Below are positions 10,508 through 21,503 of a stretch of 64,000 nucleotides of DNA, piece after piece; positions within the stretch are counted from its first letter, which is position 1, and every line of letters starts with the position of its first letter. Where the stretch lies: NCBI GenBank assembly GCA_015680685.1, contig MNCI01002247.1, positions 22,707-86,706 on the forward strand. Reading direction: 5' to 3'. A program made the translations under genes and the position numbers. Under the pieces are notes generated by a model. The model saw only the letters and a list, made by a program, of their open reading frames with translations, had not been told where the DNA came from and ran no database searches. This DNA is from Gnetum montanum. Taxonomy: Eukaryota; Streptophyta; Gnetopsida; Gnetales; Gnetaceae.

Positions 10508-12559
10508 TTGTGGTCACAACACATCATGGATTAGTAGATATAATGTGTAACTCTAAATATTTGAATACATTTTCTTGTTAGTTAGTTACACTTTGGCTAA
10601 GGTAGGACCATGGTAGATTGATTATTTTATTAATTATTTATTATAAATGTCGCTAGAGCTTGTTGGAAAGATTTAACTCTTTTAAATTGGTGTTTAAGAG
10701 TTGATTTCTTAGTTAAACCTTTTGGGAGTTAGAAAATGAAGAAAACTTTTCTATTAAGAATGGCACATTTTTTGCCCCCACGATGAAGAGCTTACCTCTG
10801 TTAGTTGTAGAGTCAAAGAACAAAGTGATTTGGATAAACAGTTAGAAAGTTATGGGCTTTGAAAAATTGAAAATCTCCTTTGGCATTTGTGAGAAAATAT
10901 AAATTTTTTAAAGTGGGGTCATGCACATATATAGTATTTTTCCCTTAAGTCAATGAGGCCCCATATTTGGGGCCTTGTATATGGGTGTGCTCTATTGACA
11001 GGGCCTCGTATATGGGGCCCATAGGTTAAAATTTTAAATTTTTTAATATCTTAAAAAATATAAGAAATTTTTCAATGAATTTGGGGTCCGTGGAATCCTA
11101 GAAAAGCCAAGAATATGATAAAATCATTGAAGAGGGTCTTTCAATGAACAAAGATTGAAAGATTTGATGGAGAACATGTTTAATGAACAAAATATGTAAA
11201 GGAGCACATGGTGTGATGTAGAAGATGGATGTACAAAAGATTCTGATTGCAAGAATGCCTAAGGATAAGGTACTTATTGAACCCAACTAAGAGACATGCA
11301 AGTGGATCCTCCCCATTGCAGGCACATGTCTTATTTGCCTTTGCATAACCTCAACCTAAGGAGTTTGTGGACCCCATAGGTGATTAATGGTCGATGAAAG
11401 TTAATGACCAAAACCTAGAAGATTCTACCTAAGAATTCAAATACGTTAGACCAAGACATGAAATCAAGAATATGGACATCAATAATGAGGTGAATTACAG
11501 TTAGCATAGGTGGATGATAGAGAAGGTGGAATGGAATTCCAAATTGAGGTCATAAAAAGTCCCTTGTGGAGTTTTTTTTAAATGACCTAAAAAGATCCAT
11601 CCTTAGTCCATACCAAAACCAACCTCTTTCAGTGACTTCACATCATCACTCCAAGACCACTCCACCCCCTCAAGATAGAAGAGTGCACCGATAGAACAAC
11701 CACTATTCCATAAATAGAAGAAAAGAGAAGTAAGAAGTGAGAGAGGGGCTTAGTTATAGGGGACATTTAGGCATGGGTAACATGTATTTCTAGTCCCATA
11801 ACTAGTACTTGTACCCCACTTATTTGTCTAAGGGGTGTGCTTTGAATTTCCATCATGTTTTTTTAAATTTTGTTTGTTTGTTTGTTTTGGATGGGAACCA
11901 CACCATGCAAAGACTTTATTTGACTTCCTGTTATTGGAAAATATGGAATGGTAAGAAGTCTATAAAAAACACTCAAGCATCAAGTAAGTAGAAGAGTACA
12001 AAGAGTATTAAGTCCCCTTGAAGTCACACCTTGTACAAACCTTTGAATCCTTCCCAATTCTAGAAACTACCAAGGTCACCAATTTATTAAATGTTTATTT
12101 AATGAAAGGGACCTCAAACTTCCAAAATAAGGAAAACGATAGAGTTTTTGAATGGGTAGATGTCGTGGATTCATTGCCTGTTCTATGAAAAAGAAACCAT
12201 GACTGAGCCATTGGTGCAAAAATTCAAAAATAGAAACTAGAGATTAGCAAACAAAACATAAAGCACAAACCACCATTAGTAACAGTTACAACACCACTAT
12301 GTCCTATTGGCACAAAGCATGTTTTATTAGCAAAAATTTGAAAATCACACTCAAACAAAACACAGTAAAATATATAATAAAATGTAAAAATATTCAAGAA
12401 ATATTCAAATGTACTAACGATGGTGTAGAATAAAAAATTAAGTAAAATAGGAAAAAGATTTAAAATAAAAAAGATATAAAACAAATAACTATAAATAAAA
12501 AATTGTGTAAAAGAAAAAAAGAAAAACTGAGGAGCCATATGGATGATTAGCATGGATGG
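10508..12559 (-). other. A1 spacer between integrase and the extra ORF
   Basis: Non-coding. It aligns in reverse with 53891-55310 of A2, for example AATTCAAAGCACACCCCTTAG in both. It contains a second GGGGG tract (10774-10785) and, near 10940-11010, GGGGCC-rich short repeats like those in the LTR U3. Open frames in it are T-rich low-complexity sequence. Confidence 0.7.
10774..10785 (-). promoter_or_regulatory. A1 internal polypurine-like tract, downstream copy
   Basis: Minus strand CATCGTGGGGGCAAA, in a context (AGAGGTAAGCTCTTCATCG) that matches AGAGGTTCACTCTTAGTCAT at the equivalent place in A2 (55282-55301). Confidence 0.5.
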
Positions 12560-12570
12560 CCATCTCCCCC
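12560..12570 (-). promoter_or_regulatory. A1 internal polypurine tract after integrase
   Basis: Minus strand TTAGTCGTGGGGGAGATGGCC, near-identical to TTCAGTCATGGGGGAGATGGC at 53873-53893 of A2. It shares the TCATGGGGG core of the 3' LTR tract and lies shortly after the end of integrase. Confidence 0.6.
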
Positions 12571-12699
12571 ACGACTAAGTTGGAAGGAGGAGATTCAAAA
12601 AATTGAGCATGGTTGTCCATTTGCTGAGGTATTTATTACACTAGCTCACTTGGGCTCATGGAAAAGCTTCAATTGTTGGATGTTGACCAACTATTTATT

Positions 12700-13760
12700 T
12701 GGGCTCTTAGGTTTGTATATGATCATGGCCCTCAAAGGAAAAGTTTCATCAATTATATAAGGTTCCTCCCATAAAGTTTAGAATTTTTTTTCTAGGGTAC
12801 ATGTGTGGGGTTCTAGTAGAGAACCTTATCTCCCAGTTAAAATTTCACTTTCTGTGTTCTTAGGTCATGTTGTTGCTTGTTGAATGTCTTGTGCACTTCA
12901 TTCAAAGATAAGGCCACTAATCGATTTTCATCTAGCACGTTGATCAGTCTTTCTTTTTGTGCTAAACTTAGGTTAGGTTCAATTCATAGGCTCCCAAGAG
13001 TGTACAGAGCTCAAATCAAATTGGGTGCATTGGAAGTTTTCCATACACTTGCTCATAAGGAGAGTAGTTAATAGCGAGTTTCCATGTTGAGCAGTAGGCC
13101 CAAAGGGCATTGTTGATTTTTGTGCTCCATTCTCTCCTATATTTGCTTATGGTTCTTATTAGAATCTTTGTAATCTTCCTGTTAGTTACCTCTACCTGAC
13201 CATTGGCTTGGGGATGATAAGGTGTTATTAAATTATGTTTGACTTGCAAGTGTTCCATAAGTTTTCAAAAAGTGGCACCTGTAAAATGAGTTCCATTGTC
13301 AAAAATTAGTGCACGTGGCACCCCAAAACTATTTACAGCATTTTGTTGTACAAATCTAGTAGTAGTGGATGATGTGCAGTTGGTGAAGGCTATTACTTCT
13401 ACCCATTTGGTGTAGTATTCAATTGCTACGATGATATACATCTTTGCATTAGACATGGGTGTGATGGGACCAATGAAGTCAATTCCCCATATGTCAAAGG
13501 GCTCCAATGGTTGAATCCACTATCAAGGACCCTCCATTTATGTGGTCATCCCACCATCTCTTTGACAACATTCACAAGAGCAGACAAACTGGTGAGCATC
13601 CCTGAAGATTGTAGGTCAACAATATCCTACCATCAGGATTTTTATGACCATGCATATCTCAGCATAGTGGCCTCCACAAGGGCCTTCATGAGCATCTTGG
13701 AGAATGCATAATTGGTTCGTATTAGGGACATACCAACAAACCAGGCCATTAGCACACACT
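12700..13760 (-). pseudogene. A1 integrase (H2C2 finger plus DDE core)
   Basis: In minus-strand order: an H2C2-type finger near 13700 (HEGPCGGHYAE, then CSCECCQRDGG), the catalytic core from 13507 (EPFDIWGIDFIGPITP with the first Asp, ALIFDNGTHFTG with the second Asp), then 13258 onward (TPYHPQANGQVEVTNR with the Glu). The tail reads LSLNEVHKTFNKQQH. All three catalytic acids are visible, but the chain is broken by stops at the finger and before 13258. The WGIDF-x-GP opening is typical of Athila/Tat integrases. No chromodomain is seen. Confidence 0.85.
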
Positions 13761-13999
13761 TTGTAAAGGTGTTCATTAATTTCCATGAAGTACTTTACCT
13801 GATGAAGAAACTGTTGTTTCTTCTTAAACTCCAGATCTTATGGCATCTCTTGAGTGAGAAGGTAAGTGAGGATGCCATTGTATCATTTTGGTTTAGGAGG
13901 GACTTGGTCATTCATTGCTCATGTAAAGAAGAGTTTGTTTGGAAATTGATTAGAGAGTAGACTCTTCTCCTCTTTATTATTTCATCTTAACTGAGAAAG

Positions 14000-14420
14000 G
14001 TGATCAGTGACCAAATTCTCAACCCTTTTCTGGTCTACCATTATGAGATCAAATTCTTGCAAGATCACCAGCCACCATATTATATGGGGAATCACCATTG
14101 GTTTATTCATTAAGAAGTGGATGACATTGTGATCTGTGTGCACAAATACTTTATAGCCAGCACATAGTACTTGAACTTTTCAAGAGCATACACCACTACC
14201 ATTAGTTCTTTCTCGATTGTGGTGTAATTCAACTGTGTATCCATAATGCTTTGGCTCGCGTAGTGAATGTAATATGGACATTTCTTATAGTCCAACTACA
14301 TAAGCTCAGCTCCCAAGGCATAATTAGAGGCATTCATCATTATATGAAATGGTCTAGACTAGTTTGGTGCTTGTAGGATTAGAGTTTCTATGAGTTTTTC
14401 TTTTAATAGTTGGAATGCAT
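14000..14420 (-). pseudogene. A1 RNase H (gypsy type)
   Basis: The minus strand reads YALGAELM, then KKCPYYIHYASQSIMDTQLN and YTTIEKELMVVVYALEKFKYY. This is the standard gypsy RNase H segment (I-Y-Y-A-S-x-x-L, then Y-x-T-x-E-K-E-L-x-A-V-V-x-A). It follows RT without a gap and is followed directly by the integrase finger. Several stops are present. Confidence 0.85.
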
Positions 14421-15480
14421 GCTCACACTTCTTGGTCCAAGTGAAAGGAGCATATTTCTTCATAAGCTCAACCAATGGCTTTATAGTCTTAGAGAAATTC
14501 TCTATGAATCATCGTTTGTAGCTAGTGTGTCCAAGGAATGATTAGGCATATTTGACTATCTTTGGTTGGTGTGTGATTCCTTGGATGACCCTTATCTTTT
14601 CTAGGTCTACCTCAATCCCTTCTTGTGAAATTCAGTGCCCTAGTACTATGCTTTCCTAGACCATTAAATGGATTTTTTGCCAATTGAGCCTAAGGTTTGT
14701 TTCAATACATATTTTTAGTACCTACTCAAGGCAATCCAAGGCTTGCTCAAATGTAGCCCTATAGGTAGAGAATTCATCCATAAATAATTCTACCTTGCTA
14801 TCAATCTACTATTGGAAAATACTAAGGACCAGGTGTTGAAATGTTGCAGGGGCATTGCACAAACTAAACATCATCTTACAATATGTAAAAGTTCCATAAG
14901 GACTGATGAATGTTATCTTGGCTTGATCCTCTGGTGTAATTTAGATTTGGTTATAGCCACTATAACCATCCAAGAAGCTATAATAGCAATGCCCAGAAAT
15001 GGTGTCCAACACTTGGTCAAAAAATGGCAATGGAAAATGATCATTAAAAGTTTCCATGTTCAACAACCTAAAGTTGATGTAGACCTGCCACTTGCCATCT
15101 TTCTTTGGCATAATTACTAGTGGGCTAACTTACTCACTATCGGCAATGGGATAGATGAACCCCACCTTGAGGAGTTATTCTATTTCCTCCCTAAAGATTT
15201 GCTTTAATTTGGGATTTAGTCGCTTTTGTGGCTACCTTCTTAGCTTTATGGCTTGGTTGGTGTAGATATGATGTTGGCATATCCATGGATCAATTTTAGT
15301 CAGCTTGGGATATGACCAAGCAAAGGTTGTTGGCCATTTGTTAACCATCTACAACAACTTGTCTTTTTGTTCATGAGCAAGATTTGCATTGATGATAACA
15401 AGCTTGCCATTTTTTAGAAATGCATACTCCATGTTGGATGGTAGAGTTTTTAACTCTAGGGGCTCTTGCTTGAAATTATC
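14420..15480 (-). pseudogene. A1 reverse transcriptase
   Basis: Minus strand landmarks in order: KWPTTFAWSYPKLTKIDP, VIMPKKDGKWQVYINFR, YSFLDGYSGYNQI, FISPYGTFTYCKMMFSLCNAPATF and LFMDEFSTY. The last is the catalytic box, where families of this group usually have F-M-D-D-F, so the second Asp is Glu here. RVIQGITHQP and FTWTKKCEHAFQLLKE follow as the thumb/connection. Frameless stretches and stops show it is dead. Confidence 0.85.
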
Positions 15481-15849
15481 AGGGATTTCCAACTCTTCCC
15501 AATAGGTATCATCATCTTCATCATCTAAGAGTTGGCAATGAACCTACTCAAGTTCATCCATGCCTTCGACATAAGCACATGTTAGGCTCTTACTTGGTTC
15601 CATGCATAATGTGCTACTATCAAAGTTAGCTATTAGCCATTAGGTGCCATCATATTTTGTGGTTGTTGCATAGGGGCACCTTTGGATATCTATTTCTTCT
15701 GTGTACTAATTTCATGCTTTAATGAATGTACTCTTAATGGATCATATTTTTTGCATGTAGTTGCACCCATGATTGCTATATGTGATGCATGGAACACACT
15801 TCTTCTTAAGTCATCCAAATTTATTTTTCTTGGATATTTCCAAGGAGAG

Positions 15850-16225
15850 GTTCCTGATGCTCATTCATGCATCAACAGTGCTTAACCACATCATTTCCAT
15901 AATGATGGGGAAGTCATCTTTGTAGTTTTCAACTTTGATCACTAGAAAATTAACAGGGTCGGACCACCCACAAACTATGGTCATGATGTCCTCCACTAGT
16001 TCCAAAGGGATAGTGATTGACTAGTGTACCAATTTCAAATGGATATTTCTCTTCTTGAGAGGTGGTAGGTTCTAAGCCTTGCACATGTCATAAGAGATAA
16101 GATTGATACCAAAATCAAAATCAAGAAGAGCCTTGCATGGCTCATGTCCAGTGATATGCAAGTAAATAAGAGGACTTCCTAGGTTAGATATTTTTGTGGA
16201 AAGGTTGCCAACCTTGATCTAATTG
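15850..16225 (-). pseudogene. A1 aspartic protease
   Basis: Minus strand SPLIYLHITGHEPCKALLDF, then GINLISYDMCKA, and later VEDIMTIVCGWSDPVNFLVI. It aligns with A2 at 53140-53470, where the active-site loop reads LLDSGSRVNLIS. In A1 the DSG triad has become DFD, so the active site is lost. Confidence 0.75.
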
Positions 16226-16259
16226 GAAACAACATGAGTTAACATCATTGTGTGGATCT

Positions 16260-18685
16260 AAGGCAACGTTTGATTTAAAGGGTTCTCAAATGTGTTTGAT
16301 GCAGAGGATGAGGGTGTTGGAGATACAAGGTGACTAGTTGCATTAGGTTGTGAGGGTTTGGGAGGACAAATGGATCAGAAAAATGGTTGTTTCCTAGATT
16401 GATTATTTGAACCAATTAGTTGGAAGGATAGTTGTGAATGTAAAACCCTTGTAGTCCTTCATTGCTGTGGTTGTGGGGGAATTTTGCCTTGCATGGATGG
16501 AGCAGGAGGTAATTGGGTGAAGGATGGAGGAATGTGTGTAGGCACATGTGGAAGATGGTATGGATATGGGTGCTTTCATCAAGTAGATGAAAAATGAGTT
16601 TGATGGTACTTTGGAGGGTAATAGTGATACTAGAATGAGGCATGAATTGCAGAGCTTCATGGAGAAATGGGTTGCTAAACATAGTATCCATATGGGTTTG
16701 GTTGCTTGTAAGGGTATTGTTGTCTTGGTAGTGGCATTTCCCATGACTGTGATTGGTGCCACTATTGATATTTTTCATATGGTTGTGGTGGAGCTCCACT
16801 TGGATAGTAAGCTTATTGTTGTTGGTAGAACTACCTTGGATTTCCTCGAGGATAAGGCAATCATCTAGGTGCTTGCCTTCATGCTAATCATGGATTTGGC
16901 ACTTACACCCTAGACTCTTGTAAGTGTAACACCATAGGGAAAAATTCCTTAGAATGTTCATATTGAAAAATTTTACATCCAACATCATCATTAGAGTCTA
17001 TCTCCATAACTTTTTTTACTACAATAGCTTTGCCCTTACCTCTATGGTAGGCACGTTTAGCTTCTTTCCACCTCCTACAGTCACAATCACTATTTTGCTC
17101 TTTTGATGCTTCAGTAATCTTCATAGTAGTTTGGAATTTTTCATCCAAAGAGTTTCATAATTTATCAACCTTTGCTGAAATATTGAAAATAGATTTTTGG
17201 ATAGGCAAGGTTTTCCTATTCACTATTTTGTTGAGTGGTGACTTCTCCTCGTCATAGAATCTTACCTCCCTTTTCCTGCTATTATATTCTTCTGCACTTT
17301 TTCATTTTCGCAACTCACCTTCTTCTTTTGCTACATGATCTATCAGCCTTTATATCTAATGAGCTCTCAGTTTGGAGAGTCTCCCCTGGGCATAAAACCC
17401 AAGAGTTCTTATAGTTTCTTCTTTGAGCCCATTTATGATGTGACAGAGTTGTTCCCTTTGAGAATAACCATGGCTAGTGCATCGATATAAGAGAGAATGA
17501 TATCTACCCATGGCAACATCAAAGGATTCATGTGTTCCTTATGTCTAGCCTTGGATTTTCCTTCTTAGATTAGACACTCTAGAGTACGTCTAGTATTTGT
17601 CATTAAATAGTTTTAGCATGGTACTTCATCTGCAAATAGATTCTAGTTCTAAGGATCAGTACTAGATTTTAGCCTCCTTGATGAGTGTCCTAGGGAAGAG
17701 TTTGAGTTTTTGCCAATCATTTTCAATGTTTTACAAGGCATTATTGAAAGCTTGTAGATGTGTATGCAGATCAAAGTTATATTCCCCTTCAAATCTTGGG
17801 ATATTGTTCATGTCTAAGCCCTTGATCCGACTATTTTCACATGCCTAGTTGGAATCTTAACTACCTCTACAATGTTAAGCATGCTTCAAGTTGCCAATAG
17901 AGACTCATCATCATCATTATTGCATTATCACCAATGAGGCCCTCTATTACCTCTTCGTTCATTACAGGGCTTAGTGATCAGTATTGTTGTCTCATTAAGC
18001 ACTTCCATCATAGTTATTCTTTCTATGGTGTCTTTCAAAATTAGAAGAAGAGGATGTAGATGAAGAGGATAAAGAGGGAGGAGGACTACCACCACCATGG
18101 TGTTTTCCAACTCCCCTTCAGTTGTTACAACCATGTTAATTAGATTTCTTATTATCTTGATGCTTACCTGACCTATTGCCTTGATTGCCATCTTTTCCTA
18201 AACTCGGAATGTTGATAATAGAATGTAGATTTAGGTTCACACCCCCATCATTAGTAACCAGGGGTGGAGAATTGTCATTTTAAAAGCCCTCAGAGGGAGA
18301 ATCCTTGTTGTCATCTTGGTTTATTAGGAACAAGGGATTAATGAAGTGTTTTTCCTTCATAGCCTCATGATGCTTCTCTTGATGTCAATCTCTCCTGCAT
18401 TGTGTGTCAGTGGGACGGTAGTTCTGGAAGTTGTAGTCATGCACAACATACTCCTCTTGAAGATTGTGAATGCCTAAATTCTTAAGAGTTTGAAGTAGCA
18501 TCATAGTCATAGATTGATCTAGGACCATTACAATGTTTCCCTCCATATCATGCCATCGCAGTTGCTCATCCTGGTGTAGGATGAAGTGAAGTCAGGCACA
18601 TACTCATCTAGATGAGTATATACCATCTTGCACTATTATGGGATCAATGGTTTGACATCTTCATGCCTATGAGAAGAAGAAATTT
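16260..18685 (-). pseudogene. A1 gag
   Basis: It begins near 18685, where A2 has an ATG; A1 has lost it (ISSSHR for MSSSSN). The N-terminal VYTHLDEYVPDF matches A2 VYTHHDEYMPNF. The core at about 17100-17780 reads MNNIPRFEGEYNFD, SRVSNLRRKIQG, and GYSQREQLCHIINGLKEETI. Next come a basic linker (RRWKEAKRAYHRGKGKAIVV) and a Pro/Gln/Tyr-rich C-terminus. There are many stops and frame changes. It codes for the particle-forming protein of the element. Confidence 0.75.
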
Positions 18686-18815
18686 TTCAAACAAATAAAA
18701 TATCATTATGCTTTTATAATTATATGTTGTGTAAGAATGATGTTAACCTTGGGTTTGTCCAATGATATTAATAATGTTCACTAATCCTAGATAGTACATG
18801 TTTCAAAAAATAGAG

Positions 18816-18833
18816 TCCCCGGTAATGACACTA
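18816..18833 (-). promoter_or_regulatory. A1 primer-binding site, tRNA-Asp type with transitions only
   Basis: The minus strand reads TAGTGTCATTACCGGGGA one base after the 5' LTR. The site usual for Athila-like elements, TGGCGCCGTTGCCGGGGA (pairs with tRNA-Asp), differs at five positions, all C-to-T or G-to-A. The tRNA assignment is from memory of the family. Confidence 0.7.
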
Positions 18834-18834
18834 A

Positions 18835-19719
18835 TGATGAGTGGTTTGAGATACCCCTATGCCAAACCATAAAAATCACAAGGTGTTCACAAGTAATCCA
18901 GTCGAATTCTATGGACCCTATAGTTTTCAGTACACTAGTCTTCTAAGAAGTAAACCTTTCCCTATAGGTCATTCATTGTCTTTCCAATTACACTTGTGAT
19001 GCACATGATATGGTTAAGTGTAATCAACGCATATGATTTTTATTATTTTGTGTTTTATGTTATTTGGTGCTTAAAGTAAAGAGATGAAATAATCTAACAA
19101 CTAATTTAGTTTAACTAATTAACTATTCTCTAACTAGTTCTAACATAAGCATCTAGTCCCACTTTCTGTACATGTCTTGAACCCACATATCCATTTCTAG
19201 GTTACCAAGCACCACACTATTGGATACACAAAGAAATAATGTTGTTGGGATTACTAAGAGAATATGTGTTTATGCTTGAAGCAGTCGCACTTATGTATTT
19301 AACCTATTTATCTTATCTTATTTAATCACTTAATTAGCTTAATTATTGAGAAGCATTGAACAAAAAACATTAAATGTAAGAATAAAACATTTAAACTATC
19401 CAAAATCCTACAAGATTTATTAAGAAGCTTGTCTTTATTGCCATACAAACTAGTATGATTTAGGTACAACAGTGCTTAAGATCGATACACTTAATGACTC
19501 CTGCTATGGGCACTCAAGAAAATATTCTAACTTTCAAATGAAGAAATTTCAAGGACTCTTCTACTACTATGAATTCTATTTTTCATAAACATGGCTGTAG
19601 CTTGTATTTATAGTTTTTACTATAGTATTGCGTTGATGGGGCAACACCATGTAAATAAGGCCCGGTTGATGAGGCCATGTCAATGGGGGCTCGTCAACGC
19701 AACACATTGATGTTCATTA
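18835..19719 (-). mobile_element. A1 5' LTR
   Basis: 885 bp, from TGATGAGTGG to TTCATTA on the plus strand. It aligns with the 3' LTR at 6463-7421. TATAAATA in reverse lies at 19605-19612. Its outer end has lost the terminal TG/CA base to a transition. GCATC (19720-19724) follows as the target duplication. Confidence 0.85.
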
Positions 19720-19724
19720 GCATC

Positions 19725-20262
19725 AAAACCATTCTATTTACTAAAAATAGTATATGGAAATTTCACCCATGTTGGCTTCATCCACCCACATTGGGCCTTC
19801 CAACAACAATCCTAAAGTGCAAGGTTAACGTTGGAGTTGACGTAATGTTGACACTGGGACCATGCTAGAGCAACATTGAGGGGAAGATGCAACGTTGGAG
19901 GGTAAAGGAGTTATACCCCCAACTTTGGGTGTAGGTGGGTTATAACCCCCAATAGATATCTCTAGTGTAGTAAATGTCATACCTCCCCATAATATCCATC
20001 AAAATGTTCATTTTGGTAGAGTTCTGAAGGCATTTTTAAATTCACCAAGCCCAAATATAGGCATGATATGGCTTTTTTCACTTGAGAGTTGAGGCTTTGA
20101 GCACTTATGATACATTTTTAAGCCCCAAAAGCTAAACTATGTGAAATTGCACCTCTTGGATTGTAATATGTACATTTTACAATGAAATTCTAGCCTTGAT
20201 TTTTGTGGGATGTGGGTTACAATACAAAAAGTCTCACACCATGTAATTTTGGTGGTGTTTCA
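19725..20262 (-). mobile_element. Element E LTR, right part
   Basis: Continuation of the LTR cut by A1. It ends GGTGTTTCA at 20262, the reverse of the LTR start TGAAACACC seen in B1. The next bases, TTGGCCCCTCTTTGTTGG, are the reverse of the polypurine region found before the B1 3' LTR. The reconstructed LTR is about 1.38 kb, shorter than the B1 LTRs. Confidence 0.65.
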
Positions 20263-21090
20263 TTGGCCCCTCTTTGTTGGTGTCTTGAGGATTAACCTAA
20301 GAGGTACCAATAAAGAATAAAAAATATGACTGTAGTCCATCATCGATGTTCCCTCTTCATACTTGATTTAGTCATGTCAAACCATGCCAAAGAGTGCTTG
20401 TGATGATAGGATAAGGCTATGATGAGGAAATGCTAATGAGGTCATATTTGCTCATGAGGGTTAATAATGAGTTCTAAGGTTGACATCATGGCTATGGCAC
20501 TGATATGTTGGTTGATCGATGAGTTTGGCACTTTGTGTTTTGAAGTGTTAGCAAATGCATTTGAGGAACCAACACCTCACTCCAAGGTTTCTTAGGTTAT
20601 TAGGCTCATCCCTTTGCATGTTTGGAGCTATTGGTTCATCTTTTGGTTTTCATTGGCCATTCTAGCTTCTTGGAAATTTGCTTTTCCATTTTTTATGGGG
20701 TGAAACCTTCATTGGGTTCCTTCACCAAGACCTATTTGATATTGACTATCTTGCTAAACAAGATGTGTTACATCTAGTAGACTTAGTTGCTTTTCCATAA
20801 ATGAGATGTGTTACGCTCGATGGACTTAATGACTTTTCCATTGAATGAGATGTGTTACATTCAACAGACTTGAAGATGAAGCATGATGAAGGGATATCAT
20901 ATGGCCACAATACATGAGTGTCCAATATTGATTAACATTATTGCTTAGGGTAAGGAAGGTATAATAAGGCTATAGTGTTGGGTTTAAAGAATGGGGAACA
21001 TAGTGAGATAAGCACTCTTGACATAGCAGGACAAATTCACCAATTCTTGCACATCGAGATCACATGGTGACTTGCTACCATGATGGGTTC
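20263..21090 (-). mobile_element. Short internal remnant between two reverse Tat/Ogre-like LTRs
   Basis: It starts with the polypurine region of E and ends next to the outer end of LTR2. Its first 50 bases align with 40777-40830 (B2) and with the reverse of 37090-37149 (B1), so this is untranslated 3' sequence of the same family. No coding sequence is visible. A degenerate 43-bp tandem repeat (AGATGTGTTACATCTAGTAG type, about 2.6 units) lies at 20761-20873. Confidence 0.55.
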
Positions 21091-21503
21091 TATAATGGCC
21101 GAAAACATCGGTGGTTGGAACATTGAGAGGTTACTGGGTGTACAGCCTAACCCTGGATTCGTGTAAGGGCTATGTTAGAGAAAATGGAAATGGGGTGCCT
21201 TGAACAGTTTGGTAGATGAGACATGGACTTAGTCAATGTACAATAACCTTTCATGAGAGTTTGTTTTAATGTGTTATGCGGGGAGATTTAGGTGAAGAAA
21301 ACGTAGCATACAGAAAAGTAAAAGCATAACAGAGTATATAGTTGAGCAATAAATGTAAATCGATACACAATGATGCAAAATGTATGTGATAGCAAAATGA
21401 AATGAAATGGACTTGAGTGAGAGAGTGCACCATCCCAAGATTAAGGGATTTGATCTTTGTTTGGTTGTAGAAGGTGTACGACTGTTGTGCAGTGTCAGAT
21501 AGG
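21091..21503 (-). mobile_element. LTR2 (Tat/Ogre-like), left part
   Basis: In reverse complement it matches the 3' part of the B1 LTR: shared TATTG/GGTTATATT...ACTAAGTCC...TCTGATT/TCTCATC...CTGTTCAAGG blocks and the end CGATGTTTTCGGCCATTATA. It is interrupted at 21503 by B1, whose ATAGG target duplication occupies 21499-21503. Confidence 0.7.

Larger units (their letters stand above)
6463..19719 (-). mobile_element. A1: nearly complete Athila-like Ty3/gypsy element
   Basis: A 13.3-kb element on the minus strand. Its two LTRs (6463-7421 and 18835-19719) are related, it has a primer-binding site next to the right LTR and a polypurine tract next to the left one, and it is flanked by ACATC/GCATC. 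Read on the minus strand the order is 5' LTR, primer site, gag, protease, RT, RNase H, integrase, AT-rich spacer, extra ORF, 3' LTR. There is no second RNase H, which separates it from the Tat/Ogre-like elements here. Every ORF is broken by stops and frameshifts, so it is a dead copy. Confidence 0.88.

Noticed and set aside
12224-12553. 109-residue hydrophobic frame (minus) after integrase of A1
   Set aside because: It is T-rich low-complexity DNA translated as Phe/Leu/Ile/Tyr; the matching A2 region (53900-54050) has no such frame.
16403-16868. Three overlapping frames on both strands
   Set aside because: They fall on the Pro/Gln/Tyr-rich C-terminus of A1 gag in other frames.
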